A DNA stretch of 64,000 nucleotides from CAZUVM01 sp964623885. Lineage in GTDB: Bacteria > Verrucomicrobiota > Verrucomicrobiia > Limisphaerales > UBA8199. The stretch lies in assembly GCA_964623885.1 (NCBI GenBank), contig CAZUVM010000003.1:1-64000 (forward strand). The letters run 5' to 3'. Under the pieces are notes generated by a model. The model had not been told where the DNA came from and did no database searches. It was given only the letters and a program-made list of their open reading frames with translations. Shown here one piece after another: positions 15,688 to 25,700 of this stretch (position 1 is the first letter of the stretch; each line of letters begins with the position of its first letter). The translations under genes and the position numbers were made by a program.

Positions 15688-16822
15688 GATTCGATGAGAT
15701 CGTCCGGCCGTCAACAAATCGCGCCGGTGAATAAGGCGCGTTGGGAATTTCGCTTGTCCGGTTCAGGAGTTGGTCGACCAGCAGCCGGCCGGTGGTGAGG
15801 GAAGTCGTAATTCCCAAACCCTCGTGCCCCGTCGCCAGCCAAATACGGGGCGCAGCCACACTGGGCCCTATTATCGGAAGCTTGTCAGGCGTAGCTGCCC
15901 TATGCCCGGTCCAGATCCGCAAGGCAGACAGCTTTCCCAGTGCCGGCAGGTATTCAAAACCGCGCAGCAACATGCGTTGCAGTATCGGCTGATCGACTGC
16001 CGTGCTGTCCGCCTCGAACTGCCGCGAAGATCCGATCAGCATCTGCCCGGTTTTGCGCGGCTGGATGTTGAAAGCGACCGAATCGCGGCTGAAAGAATGG
16101 GCGCTCTTCAAATAACCCAATTCGACAATCTGGTGATGCACAAAACCCGGGTGCCGATCGGTGATCACCAGGTGGCCCTTGCGTTTGCGCACCGGCAAGC
16201 CCGGTGTCAAATCCGGTGACCATGGACCTGTGGCGTTAACCGAAATGCCGGCGGAGATTTTCGAACGGTCCGCAAGTTCGACGCCGCCCTCAGGCAGCAA
16301 CGCGCGCACGGCAGTTTTTGTCCGTACTGAAGCTCCTTCGCGTTCGGCTTGTTCGAGCAGAAAGCGCGCGGCGCAAGGCGGATAAAGCACTGCATCGTCG
16401 ATAACTCGCAAACCGCCGGCCAGGCCGGGGCGCAATTGAGGTTCGATTTGAGCCACCTCCCGCCCGTCCAGCACTTGAACCTTTACGCCCTGGCTTGCGT
16501 ATCTTTTCTCCTTTCGGCGCACCTCGAGCATTTCCTCCTCATCGGCGGCCACCCACAACGTTCCACAAGCGTCATATTCGACATCGGCCGGCAATTCACT
16601 CTGCAGTTGGCGCCAAAGTGTTCGCGAATGATTCGTGAGCGCGAACTGTGCTTCGGAATCATCCATGACCACAATGTGGCCCATGCCGGCGCCGGTCGTG
16701 CCGGCGCCAATCGGCCCACGGTCCAGGACCAGAGTTTTTAAACCATTGCGAGCGCACTCGACGGCACAGGCGGCTCCCACGATGCCCGCTCCCACCACGA
16801 TCACGTCGAACGTCTCGCTCAT
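15680..16822 (-). CDS. FAD-dependent oxidoreductase, DadA/DAO family (probable D-hydroxyproline dehydrogenase subunit)
   Basis: A 380-residue flavoprotein of the D-amino acid oxidase/glycine oxidase family. The FAD-binding VVVGAGIVGAACA is at residues about 9-21, GAGTTGAGMG follows near residue 40, and the C-terminal dinucleotide loop is in TGHEGLGITTSLTTGRLL. With the fused partner it should oxidise cis-4-hydroxy-D-proline to 1-pyrroline-4-hydroxy-2-carboxylate, with electrons passing to the respiratory chain. The gene overlaps the epimerase gene by 4 nt (ATGA) and the fused-subunit gene by 8 nt, so translation is probably coupled. Confidence 0.87.
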   Translation of the reverse strand: MSETFDVIVVGAGIVGAACAVECARNGLKTLVLDRGPIGAGTTGAGMGHIVVMDDSEAQFALTNHSRTLWRQLQSELPADVEYDACGTLWVAADEEEMLEVRRKEKRYASQGVKVQVLDGREVAQIEPQLRPGLAGGLRVIDDAVLYPPCAARFLLEQAEREGASVRTKTAVRALLPEGGVELADRSKISAGISVNATGPWSPDLTPGLPVRKRKGHLVITDRHPGFVHHQIVELGYLKSAHSFSRDSVAFNIQPRKTGQMLIGSSRQFEADSTAVDQPILQRMLLRGFEYLPALGKLSALRIWTGHRAATPDKLPIIGPSVAAPRIWLATGHEGLGITTSLTTGRLLVDQLLNRTSEIPNAPYSPARFVDGRTISSNHE

Positions 16823-17751
16823 GAACGGATGCCCCAGCAGAAGGGATCGCGTTCATCCAATAGCAAGGTGGCTTCGGAGTTAACAAACGCCTGCCCGGTG
16901 ATGATCGGGACAACTTTCCCGGCGGCTTGGTCCAGCCAGCGGTATTGGCCGACAAACGTAGAACCGATGATGCTTTCCTGCACCCACCGGTCACCTTCGG
17001 CCAACTTGCCGTCCGCCGCCAGGCAGGCGAGCTTGGCGCTGGTCCCTGTCCCGCAAGGCGAGCGGTCGTAAGCTTTCCCGGGACACTGCACGAAGTTGCG
17101 CGCGTGAGCGCCTGCGCCCACGCCCGGCCCAAAAAGTTCTACGTGATCCACTTCCGGGAAGCCTTGCGAGTTCACTGCCTGGCGAATCTTCCAACTGATA
17201 TCCGTCAACTGCTCGACATTCGTTATCGAGAGATCATAGCCGTCCTTTTCTGCGAGAAAAAACCAGTTGCCGCCCCAGGCAACGTCACCCGTGATGGCGC
17301 CCAATCCGGGAACCTGTGCCGTGACCTGCTTCTGCTTTCGCCAACTGGGAACATTGGTGACCGACACCTCGCCGTTCGTCTGCAGCGTGGTCGTGACCAC
17401 CCCAACCGGTGTTTCGAGTCGATGCTCTCCCGGTTGTATGCGGCCGGAATGTGCAAGGGTCGTGATGACACCAATCGTGCCGTGGCCGCACATGCCAAGA
17501 TAGCCGACATTGTTGAAGAAAACGACGCCGGCGACGCACGAGGCATCTTGCGGTTCAACGAGCAGGGCGCCTACAACCACATCCGAGCCGCGCGGTTCGT
17601 TCACGATGGCCGAGCGGAAGGCATCGTGACGTTCGCGAAACATTTGGAGTTTGTCGGCCGCGCTCCCGCGGCCAAGGTCAGGCCCGCCACGAATGACGAC
17701 CCTCGTCGGCTCACCGGCCGTGTGAGAATCGATAATGTAAATTCGTTTCAT
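16819..17751 (-). CDS. 4-hydroxyproline 2-epimerase (proline racemase family)
   Basis: A 310-residue proline racemase-family enzyme. Both catalytic cysteines are present: Cys88 in MCGHGTIG and Cys233 in DRSPCGTGTSAK. The Cys/Cys pair points to an epimerase or racemase; trans-3-hydroxyproline dehydratases have Thr at the second site. Context (DapA-family deaminase, DadA-like and HcnAB-like subunits) makes trans-4-hydroxy-L-proline to cis-4-hydroxy-D-proline the likely reaction. ATG 17751 (MKRIYIIDSHTAGEP) is preferred over the frame to 17808, which reads into the previous gene. The previous stop lies 1 nt upstream. Confidence 0.9.
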   Translation of the reverse strand: MKRIYIIDSHTAGEPTRVVIRGGPDLGRGSAADKLQMFRERHDAFRSAIVNEPRGSDVVVGALLVEPQDASCVAGVVFFNNVGYLGMCGHGTIGVITTLAHSGRIQPGEHRLETPVGVVTTTLQTNGEVSVTNVPSWRKQKQVTAQVPGLGAITGDVAWGGNWFFLAEKDGYDLSITNVEQLTDISWKIRQAVNSQGFPEVDHVELFGPGVGAGAHARNFVQCPGKAYDRSPCGTGTSAKLACLAADGKLAEGDRWVQESIIGSTFVGQYRWLDQAAGKVVPIITGQAFVNSEATLLLDERDPFCWGIRS

Positions 17752-17752
17752 G

Positions 17753-18745
17753 TTACGGTCCCGGGAGCGGGGGCGCCCGGCGCGTTGGACCGCCGGCGCG
17801 CGAAACAATTGTCAGGTCGCGCGACGCTGATGCCGATTGTGTCCTGGGGATTTTTGGCCGATTGGCGATGCCATCGTGGATTACTTTCAGGATTTGTTTA
17901 CGCTCCGCGCCGACCAGCGGCAGGCGCGGCGCGCGCACCCATTCCCGGCCCAGCCCGCACTCCTGAACCGCCAGCTTAATGTACTGCACGAATTTGGGAT
18001 GTGTATCCAGGTGAAGTAATGGCGTGAACCAGCGATAAAATTCGCGAGCGCGGTCCCATTCCCCGGCACGGGTGAGTTCCCAGAAATACTGATTCTCTTT
18101 AGGAAACGCAATCCCGCTGCCAGCCACCCAGCCGTCTATCCCCAAGATGGCGCTTTCGAGCACCAAATCATCCACTCCAGTAAAGATAGCGAATCGATCC
18201 GACACTGCGTTATGGATATCAGTAATCCGCCGAGGATTGCCCGAGCTCTCTTTCAGGGCGACGAAGTTCTCCACTTCCGCCAACGCCGCGAACATGTCGG
18301 GAGTGATGTCGTTCGCGTAGCTGATTGGGTTGTTGTAGATCATGATCGGCAAACTCGTGGCGCGTGCCGTCATGAAGAAGTGCGTCAGCGTTTCGCGCGG
18401 GTCGCCGCGGTAAAGCATCGCCGGCATCAGCATGAAACCATCTACCCCCAGTTTCTCAACGTCTCGCACGTACCGGCACGCTTCAGCGGTGCTGGATTCA
18501 GCCACCCCGCTCAGCACCGGCACCCGGTGTTTCACGGCGTCCACCATGGCGCCCATAAGCTCTCTTTTCTCGGCGGGCGTGAGCATCTGGTTTTCGCCCA
18601 GCGAACCAAGGAAAATAAGCCCGTTTACTCCGGACCCGATCAGGGCGTCTGCGTGGCGGGCCGTTGCGTCCGGATCGATTGACTGATCTTTTCGGAGTTG
18701 GGTGGTGATGGCGGGAAAGACCCCCTGCCAATAGGGTTTACTCAT
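17753..18745 (-). CDS. DapA/NAL-family lyase, probable 1-pyrroline-4-hydroxy-2-carboxylate deaminase
   Basis: A 330-residue class I aldolase-fold protein of the dihydrodipicolinate synthase/N-acetylneuraminate lyase family. The Schiff-base Lys165 is in FVALKESSGN and the partner Tyr137 in MIYNNP; GSLGENQMLT (47-56) is the substrate-carboxylate loop. In hydroxyproline operons this family deaminates 1-pyrroline-4-hydroxy-2-carboxylate to 2-oxoglutarate semialdehyde; that role is inferred from context. The last ~30 residues (Ser/Arg/Pro-rich) exceed the usual family length. AGGAG lies 9 nt before ATG 18745. First gene of the operon. Confidence 0.87.
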   Translation of the reverse strand: MSKPYWQGVFPAITTQLRKDQSIDPDATARHADALIGSGVNGLIFLGSLGENQMLTPAEKRELMGAMVDAVKHRVPVLSGVAESSTAEACRYVRDVEKLGVDGFMLMPAMLYRGDPRETLTHFFMTARATSLPIMIYNNPISYANDITPDMFAALAEVENFVALKESSGNPRRITDIHNAVSDRFAIFTGVDDLVLESAILGIDGWVAGSGIAFPKENQYFWELTRAGEWDRAREFYRWFTPLLHLDTHPKFVQYIKLAVQECGLGREWVRAPRLPLVGAERKQILKVIHDGIANRPKIPRTQSASASRDLTIVSRAGGPTRRAPPLPGP

Positions 18746-18754
18746 GGATAAATA

Positions 18755-18759
18755 CTCCT
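18755..18759 (-). promoter_or_regulatory. Shine-Dalgarno site of the hydroxyproline operon
   Basis: AGGAG on the minus strand lies 9 nt before the ATG at 18745. It is one of the few clear ribosome binding sites in the window, where most genes have weak or no Shine-Dalgarno sequence. Confidence 0.75.
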
Positions 18760-18928
18760 GGACGGTGTCGGAACCGAGCGGTCCCGCTTCGCAGCGGCCA
18801 AAATGATAGAGCGGCCGCGCACGCTCTTACTGCTTTGGCGGGCCAACACTTGAAGCTGCTGCGATAATACCGCATCCAGTTTTTTACTCTGGCATGCGCG
18901 CGGGCCGGTGTCTTGGCTGGAAATGACA

Positions 18929-18956
18929 AAACGAGTGTAAAAATGCGCACTCGTTT
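18929..18956 (-). terminator. Hairpin after the AraC-type regulator gene
   Basis: A perfect 9-bp inverted repeat (AAACGAGTG at 18929-18937 with CACTCGTTT at 18948-18956) with a 10-nt loop lies 13 nt past the regulator's stop codon. On the minus strand the stem ends in TTT followed by GTCATTT. It probably ends the regulator transcript, so the operon downstream would need its own promoter in about 18760-18925. It could instead be a regulator-binding site. Confidence 0.6.
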
Positions 18957-18969
18957 AAACCACGCAGCT

Positions 18970-19740
18970 TCAGAGTTTCTTTGCTTGCCTCAGTTTCCGG
19001 AATTGTGTCGGAGTTAAATTCGTAGCGGAACGGAATGCGCGGACTAACGCGCTGTGATCGTAGAAGCCGCAATCGTAGGCGATGTCCGATACCGGGTGAG
19101 AGGTCTCGCCCAGCAGCCGCGCAGCCTTGGCAATCCGGGTTTGCGCAATCAACTGGTTCGGCGTGATCCGGAAAATGCGCTTGATCAGGCGGGCGAAGCG
19201 CACTGCCGGGAGCCCGGCGCGAACGGCCAGGGAGCCTGGAGAAATGGGTTCATCGCAATGTTCCTCCAGGTATTCGAGGGTGCTGGCCAGGCTGGCCGGG
19301 ATAGTGGAACTGTCTCCGGGCGCCCTCAAATCGCGCGAAATCCCCACCACTCCCACTACGCGATCATCCGCATCGCGCATCGGCAGTTTTGTTGTCAGAC
19401 ACCAGCCCATCCGCCGGCGCGCGTACCAATGCAATTCCAGGTGCTCCACCACCGGCCGGCCGGTTCGAGCCACCAACTCGTCCTGCGACGCGTAAAGGTC
19501 CGCCATTTCTCTTGGAAACACCTCCCGCACATGACGACCGAGCAACTCACGCTTCTCGCGCAACCCGCACCGCTCGACCAGAGATTGGTTCACCGCCAGA
19601 TAACGCCCGCTGAGGTCCTTGATGAAAAATGCAGTGTCGGGCACATGATCGAATAACTCTTCAACCGTCGCCAATTCCGCCGCCAAACCACGCGTCTCCT
19701 CTGCGACGGCTTTCGAGAGCGCTGACAGGTCGAATTTCAC
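18970..19740 (-). CDS. PAS domain-containing AraC-family regulator
   Basis: A 256-residue regulator. Residues about 25-145 form a PAS domain (VPDTAFFIKDLSGRYLAVNQSLVERCG, then RDADDRVVGVVGISRD). Residues about 150-250 form the two-helix-turn-helix AraC domain, with ARLIKRIFRITPNQLI and VSDIAYDCGFYDHSALVRAFRSATNLTPTQFR. It lies directly upstream of the hydroxyproline operon in the same direction, so it is the likely regulator; whether the PAS domain senses hydroxyproline or an intermediate is unknown. A hairpin separates it from the operon. Confidence 0.9.
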   Translation of the reverse strand: MKFDLSALSKAVAEETRGLAAELATVEELFDHVPDTAFFIKDLSGRYLAVNQSLVERCGLREKRELLGRHVREVFPREMADLYASQDELVARTGRPVVEHLELHWYARRRMGWCLTTKLPMRDADDRVVGVVGISRDLRAPGDSSTIPASLASTLEYLEEHCDEPISPGSLAVRAGLPAVRFARLIKRIFRITPNQLIAQTRIAKAARLLGETSHPVSDIAYDCGFYDHSALVRAFRSATNLTPTQFRKLRQAKKL

Positions 19741-19788
19741 CGGACAGTTCGCAAGGTACAGAATGCCGGGACGCCAGACAATCCGATT

Positions 19789-22284
19789 TCAAGGGCCACC
19801 TGCGTTTGGCGCTCTGAGCGCCTGGGCATAACGCAATGCCACCGGGTTGCCTGGGTAGCGCTTGAGCACCTCCTGGAACTGAGCCAGCGCCTCCTCATTT
19901 CGATGTTGTTTGGTTAACGCAATGCCTAGATCCAGGCGTGCTTCCAGCAGGTCCGGCTTAAGGCGCACCGCCGCAGCGAATTGTTCCAGAGCGGCAGCGT
20001 CATTCCCCGCTTGGCCCAGCGCCGTGCCTAGTCGCATCCGCGCCTCGGCCAGGTTTGGATCCAGCCGCACCGCCTCGGCATAATGCCCCCGCGCATCCGC
20101 GGGCCGCCCAAGCAATGCCAGCGTTAGGCCGAGATTCACCTGGGTGGCTGCGTCCGATGGGTCCAGGCTCAGCGCATCCGCAAAATTCGTTGCTGCTTCC
20201 GAATACCACTTCTTCTCGAAGCAGAATTGGCCTAGTGCTTTGAACGATCCTGGCGTTCTAATCCGGTTCTGGAGCGCTTTACGATAATGGGTTTGCGCTT
20301 CCGCTCCGCGGCCCAGCGCCTCCAGTGCCTTGCCCAGCCCGAGTTGGGCCGGACCCCAGTATGGCTTCAAATTCAAAACGCCTTCGAATTCCCGCGCCGC
20401 TTCTGCATATTTGCGCTGCGCGAAGAGTAGTTGCCCCAAGGCGGTCCTCGACGACATGGACTCTGGGTTAAGCCGCAACGCCTCTTGGAAGGCAGACATG
20501 GCCTCAGTCTCTTTTCCCGCCTGAGCGAGCGCATTGCCGTAGCCTTCCCAAATCTCTGGCTCGAATGGAAGCTGTTCGGTGATGGTGTGCCACGAGCTGG
20601 CCGCACCAGACGTATCTCCAAGGGCTTCCTGTAAACGAGCCAGGTTACGGAGCAATTGCCAATCGTTCGGCTTTGGCACCAGGGCTTCGCGAATGCGCGC
20701 TGCCGCCATTCGAAGGCCATCAGGCTTGGTGGCGGAGCGGAGTTGATCGACTTGCTCACGCAGCCGTTTGACCTCCTCGGTCCAGTTGAGTTGCCCGGTG
20801 AACGGTGGGTCTTCCAGGCGGTCCAGCATTTGCATCGTGCCCTCCAAACGGGTCCAATCGCTCCACCCCAGCCGCCGCGCGCAATCATCAATACCTGGCC
20901 AGGGTTGATCCGCCGCTACCTTATGAGCCACCTTGTCCGGCAGCAGTTTGGCGACCTGCTGCGCCAAGGCCAGTCCGAGCCGATAATTGCCTTCAAAAGT
21001 CAGATGTACGTGCTCGTAGAAGCTTTCTCGATCCGGCACGCCGTCTGTCCCCGCTTGCGCGGCAACACTGACCGAATCCGTGAAAAGAATGCTATCAGCC
21101 GCACGGCCGGAACCCGCTTTTGCCAGAATCTCGTTTAACCGGCTGTCGCAGCGGAATCGCAAGGCGTCCTCGTCGCGAGCGCGGCGGAACTCGCGCACCG
21201 CGTCTTCACGATGCCCAAGGGCGAGGGCGCATTGGCCTTCACGGAAGTGCAGATCGGCAAAGCCATCATCGATGGCGCCGGCCTGACGGAACGCATCCAC
21301 AGCGGGCCCTGACTCGCCGTGTTCCTGGTGACTGACACCCTCGCCATAGAATTGCTTCCAACGTGCCAGCTCGGCATCTGCCAAGTCCGGCCGGTGCAAA
21401 GAAGCAAACGGAGCGCAATCTCGCAGGTTGCTGGCCACCGTGCTAATGACCAATTTCACTCCATGCTTCCGTCCGGTTTTAACAATGTCCTGCAGATTCT
21501 GCTCAAAATTCGAGTAAACCGCGGACAGCGCAGGATCGGTACTTCTCACCTGATAATCCAGAAACATTTGCATCCCGCCCCATTCCTGGTTTTGCACGGG
21601 CGTGGAGCGGAACTCTGCGATCAGGCGTTCGAGTCCCTGCGCGATACGGGTGGTTTTCAGTGCCAACGCGCACCGAATCCAGGTTAACCCTGGAGCATTG
21701 CGGCTGAATACCGTCCCAGGACCGTAAGGACCAACCACCTCATTGTTGCCCATGTACAAAACCCAGATATCGCCCTCGTGCCGGGCGCACTCGCGTGCAA
21801 TGGGCAGAATCACGTGAGAGTTAATCGCCGTCATCGCTACGTTAAAAACCTGGAATTTCGTTGCTGGAAACCGCTGTGTCAGCAGCGCCTCGATTACTCG
21901 CGCAATCCCAAATTCCAGTTGTGGGTCGCCGTACGCCGCCGATTCTCCGAACACAAAAATGCGCACGGTATCAGGTGGTTTGTTCTTCGCGATTACCATT
22001 GGCGCCGGCTGGCGGGCACGTTCCGGTCCGAAAAACCGCCAGCCGAACCGGTCATTCTGGACATAGACCGCCTCACCTTTGATGCGCGCAGGTAGGAAAA
22101 AATCAGTGGGATACCCGAATCCGATTAGACGAAGCAGCCCCTCGATCAGCAACAATAACAGTAATGGTGCCAACGCCACGCTCAATCGAAACAGCCACAC
22201 GTGGGTTTGTTTTCTCCCGGTCAGTTGGGCGGCGGCTGGAGCTACCGCCTGCTTTCTCTCCGGGCGGCTGCGAGATCGCTTCAT
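19789..22284 (-). CDS. Membrane-anchored SGNH hydrolase-like protein with TPR repeats
   Basis: An 831-residue protein. After a basic N-terminus comes one membrane helix (residues about 28-52). An SGNH/GDSL-like domain follows: block I is FVFGESAAYGDP (Ser in GES instead of GDS), block III MGNNEVVGPYG, and a late His in HVHLTFEGNYRLG. The C-terminal third (about 560-820) has at least six TPR units ending NPVALRYAQALR. Such SGNH-TPR proteins recur in Verrucomicrobia and Planctomycetes; a role in envelope or exopolysaccharide modification is a guess. It is divergent from the giant LamG gene. Confidence 0.82.
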   Translation of the reverse strand: MKRSRSRPERKQAVAPAAAQLTGRKQTHVWLFRLSVALAPLLLLLLIEGLLRLIGFGYPTDFFLPARIKGEAVYVQNDRFGWRFFGPERARQPAPMVIAKNKPPDTVRIFVFGESAAYGDPQLEFGIARVIEALLTQRFPATKFQVFNVAMTAINSHVILPIARECARHEGDIWVLYMGNNEVVGPYGPGTVFSRNAPGLTWIRCALALKTTRIAQGLERLIAEFRSTPVQNQEWGGMQMFLDYQVRSTDPALSAVYSNFEQNLQDIVKTGRKHGVKLVISTVASNLRDCAPFASLHRPDLADAELARWKQFYGEGVSHQEHGESGPAVDAFRQAGAIDDGFADLHFREGQCALALGHREDAVREFRRARDEDALRFRCDSRLNEILAKAGSGRAADSILFTDSVSVAAQAGTDGVPDRESFYEHVHLTFEGNYRLGLALAQQVAKLLPDKVAHKVAADQPWPGIDDCARRLGWSDWTRLEGTMQMLDRLEDPPFTGQLNWTEEVKRLREQVDQLRSATKPDGLRMAAARIREALVPKPNDWQLLRNLARLQEALGDTSGAASSWHTITEQLPFEPEIWEGYGNALAQAGKETEAMSAFQEALRLNPESMSSRTALGQLLFAQRKYAEAAREFEGVLNLKPYWGPAQLGLGKALEALGRGAEAQTHYRKALQNRIRTPGSFKALGQFCFEKKWYSEAATNFADALSLDPSDAATQVNLGLTLALLGRPADARGHYAEAVRLDPNLAEARMRLGTALGQAGNDAAALEQFAAAVRLKPDLLEARLDLGIALTKQHRNEEALAQFQEVLKRYPGNPVALRYAQALRAPNAGGP

Positions 22285-22705
22285 GCTTGTAGCTCAACAG
22301 CCTAGCTGCAGCCATTGCGATGACAAGTTCGGAGCCGCAATTTGCGCCCCAATCCTGGCGGTCGAGCAAGCCCGTCATGCTAGGGAACGCAATGGGCAAA
22401 AATTCACCAATTGACTGTCATTCCGAACCAAGACAGATCGTGCCCCATTCGCTATTCTAGCCATGAATCAAGCCCAGAATGCGCCGTCTGTTAACAACCG
22501 CATTTGTGCTCGGATTCACGAGTTGCATCGTGAACCAACAAAACGCATTGTCTTTGGGTTGCAACACCATATATGCCGTTGATTCAGTTTTTTGCACAAA
22601 TTAAATAACCTTGTTAAGTAAATCCTCAGCCAGTTCCCCGCCAAGCGCCCCAGATCCTTTTTCCCTCCTGTCCAAGATTCGTTTACAACCTCACCACAAA
22701 ACTAA
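22285..22705. other. Divergent intergenic region
   Basis: About 420 nt between the SGNH-TPR gene and the giant LamG protein gene. It is AT-richer than its flanks and must hold both promoters. A possible -35-like TTGCAC at about 22591 followed 17 nt later by TAAGTA is weak. No Shine-Dalgarno sequence precedes ATG 22706. I see no repeat or RNA gene. Confidence 0.4.
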
Positions 22706-25700
22706 ATGAAACCAATTAGCCATCCTACATCCCGAGCCAACTGCTGGCAGTTGACTAACTTCACCCGGTTCGTGGCCGTCCTTATGGCTTTGCTTCTGGG
22801 GAACCTCGCCTACGCCGGATTTAACCAGTTCAGCATAGGTATGAAGCTGGGGTCAGATAACACCAGAACCGGTAACTCGACATTGAACCCAACCGACACA
22901 GCGGGTTTGCCGGCAGTGTCACAAATCAACTGGAACAACCTGCCGGGAATCAGTGGCGCCGCCACGCTTACGGACAACGCCGGGAATACAACGTCCGCCG
23001 GCGTGGCTTGGTCCACGCCCACCGGCACTTGGTCCAGCGGCGCTAATAGCGCCTTTCCCGCTGGCCCCGACCAGGTGCTGATGAATGGTTACCTTGATAA
23101 CGGCGGCACGGCCACCGTTACTATTACGAATCTACCGAGCCAGCTCACCACCAAGGGTTATGACGTTTATGTTTATGCTTTGTTTGATACCCCGAATCGC
23201 GGCGGCACCTACTCAATCGTGGATGGGCTGAATCCGAGTACGGTCTTAACCAAGGTGGTTGGCCTCAACTCGGACTCCACCCCCACCAATTATGTCCAGG
23301 ACGCGCTGACCACCGCCAATGACACGGGCAACTACATCGTGTTTCATGGTTTAACCAATGCCAATATCCAATTGGTTGCGGTGGCGACCAATACCGGCAC
23401 TGCGCGGGCCGTTATTTGCGGTATGCAATTAGTTGCCGCGCCAGCTCCGGGGGAAGCGGGTTCTGCCACGGGCGCTACAGCCGCTCCCAACGCGACGAGC
23501 GGTCAGTTGGTCGTTTCCTGGAACAACGGTGTGAGCGCCCAGGGTGCGTTGGTGGTGATGCGCAAAGGGCTGCCGGTCACGGCTAAGCCTGTTGACGGCG
23601 TTGTTTACACTGCCAGCCAGAGTTTCGGCCTAGGTACTAACCTCGGGGATGATGAGTTCGGCGCGGGTAATTACGCGGTGTTCAACGGGGCAACCAGTGG
23701 TGGGAGCACCAGTGTGACGGTCAGCAACCTTATCCCCAATACGACATATTACGTTGCTGTGTATTCATCGACCGGTAGCGGCGCTAGCATCGACTACACT
23801 CTCGCGGCTCCTTCCACTACCAACGGGGTACCTGCGGGGAATTTGACCTCTTTGACCCTCAACCTGCCATCACCTGTCATCATCGGCAGCGCCCGTCATT
23901 TCTCGGTTTCCGCCAATTATGACAACGGCACCAGCTCTGACGTAACCGGACTAGCCACGGTTACCTCCACCAATACGAGCATCGTCACTATTATCAGCGC
24001 GGGGAGGCTGGGCGCCATCACCAATGGAACAGTTTGGTTGAGAGCGGTTTACAGCGGGAATACGAATTATGCTCCCGTCACAGTCTCGGGAATGTCCATG
24101 ACCTATCGTTTTAGCTTCAACGATCCGCCGGGAAGCTTGACTGTCACTGACAGCGTTGCTGGCGCGGTTGGAGTCATTTCAAACAGTCCTTCTACCGGCC
24201 CTGATGGAAACGGCAATTTAGTGTTCGATGGAGCGGGAGGCTACGTGGCGTTGCCGCCGAATATTCTCACGAACTACGGCGGCGTGACCATGGAATTCTG
24301 GGCCACCCTGGCCGCCACGAGTACGTGGGAGCGCTTCTGGGACTTCGGCTCTGGACAAACCGTGAACATGTTTATGACACCAGTTGCCGGTGGCGCCGTC
24401 CTCCGCACGGCTTTCACCGTCGGAGGCGGTGGTGCTGAGACCCGCGTCGACTATGGTTACAGTGCGGACTTCGGTCTGCACCAATTTGTGTTCACACTGG
24501 CTGGAGCGACCCGCACTGCCAAGCTATACCTCGACGGCGTCCAAGTCTCTTCCGTTTCGACCTTCACTCTGACACCTGAAGATGAAGGTCCGACTCCAAA
24601 CAACTATCTGGGCAAATCTCAGTACCCTGATCCGTATTTGACTGGCTCGATGGCGGACTTCCGAATCTACAACGGCCCGCTGGATCCTCTCTCGATTGCG
24701 ATCGATGCCGCTACGGGTCCCGACGTGATCACCAATAATCCAGGTGCCATTAGCTCGTTGATCATTAATGCGGGAAGCCCGATCGTTCAGTTTGGAACCG
24801 AACAAGTCGCCGTGACGGGCACATTTGCCAACATCGCCAATCCTGTCAATCTGGCCTCGGCCCCACAAACCAAATACTTTACGAGTGATTCCCATATTCT
24901 CGTGGTCGATCCAGTTGGCGTTCTTACGGCCACCGGGCCCGGCACCGGAACACTCACCGTCACCTCCTTTGGCCTGACGGGGTCCGTCCAGGTCGTGGTC
25001 ACGGCTTTGCCTCCCGGCATGACTCACCGGTGGTCATTCAATACCGATTTTAACGATTCCGTCAATCCGGCAACGCCGGCTTTCCCTCATAATTCTGTTT
25101 CTCTCGACGGCAACGGCAACGCCGTCCTGGATGGGGCCGGGGCTGCCAACACCACCAGCGGCAGCTACATCGAGCTGCCTGGAAACGTATTGCTGGGTTA
25201 CACCTCGATCGGGTTGGAATGCTGGTACACCGACGAGTGCGGCGACGGCACGGTGGTGAATCGCAACTGGGCTCGTTTGTTCGATTTCGGAAGTGGCGCG
25301 GGCAACAACCTGTTCGCCACTCCTTTTGTCGCAGGCATCGTCGATACATTTAGGTTCAGTTTGAATACCAATAACGCAGGGGAGTGGCAGGTGCACATCG
25401 CGCGGCCCATTACCAACGTCGAGCATCACCTGGTTTTCAACATCAACGCCACGAACCACACAGCCACAGCCTATATTGATGGCGAGTTTGCAGGGCAAAA
25501 CCAGAACTTTGCCGTTCTACCACGCGATCTCGGCCAAAACCCCAACGATTGGCTGGGCCGTTCTCAATACGGTGACCCATTGTTCCAGGGTTTGATCGAT
25601 GAATTCCGAATCTACAACGGCACTGTTGACCCGGTGCAAGTCGGCATCGATTTTGCCACTGGACCTAACACCATCGTTAACAATCCGGGAGCGCCGACTG

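Noticed and set aside
15680..16822. HcnC/hydrogen cyanide synthase operon
   Set aside because: The flavoproteins resemble HcnB/HcnC, but the epimerase and DapA-family genes in the same operon point to hydroxyproline catabolism.
16927..17979. 350-residue + frame opposite the epimerase gene
   Set aside because: Composition is that of an antisense shadow; the minus frame has both catalytic cysteines of the epimerase.
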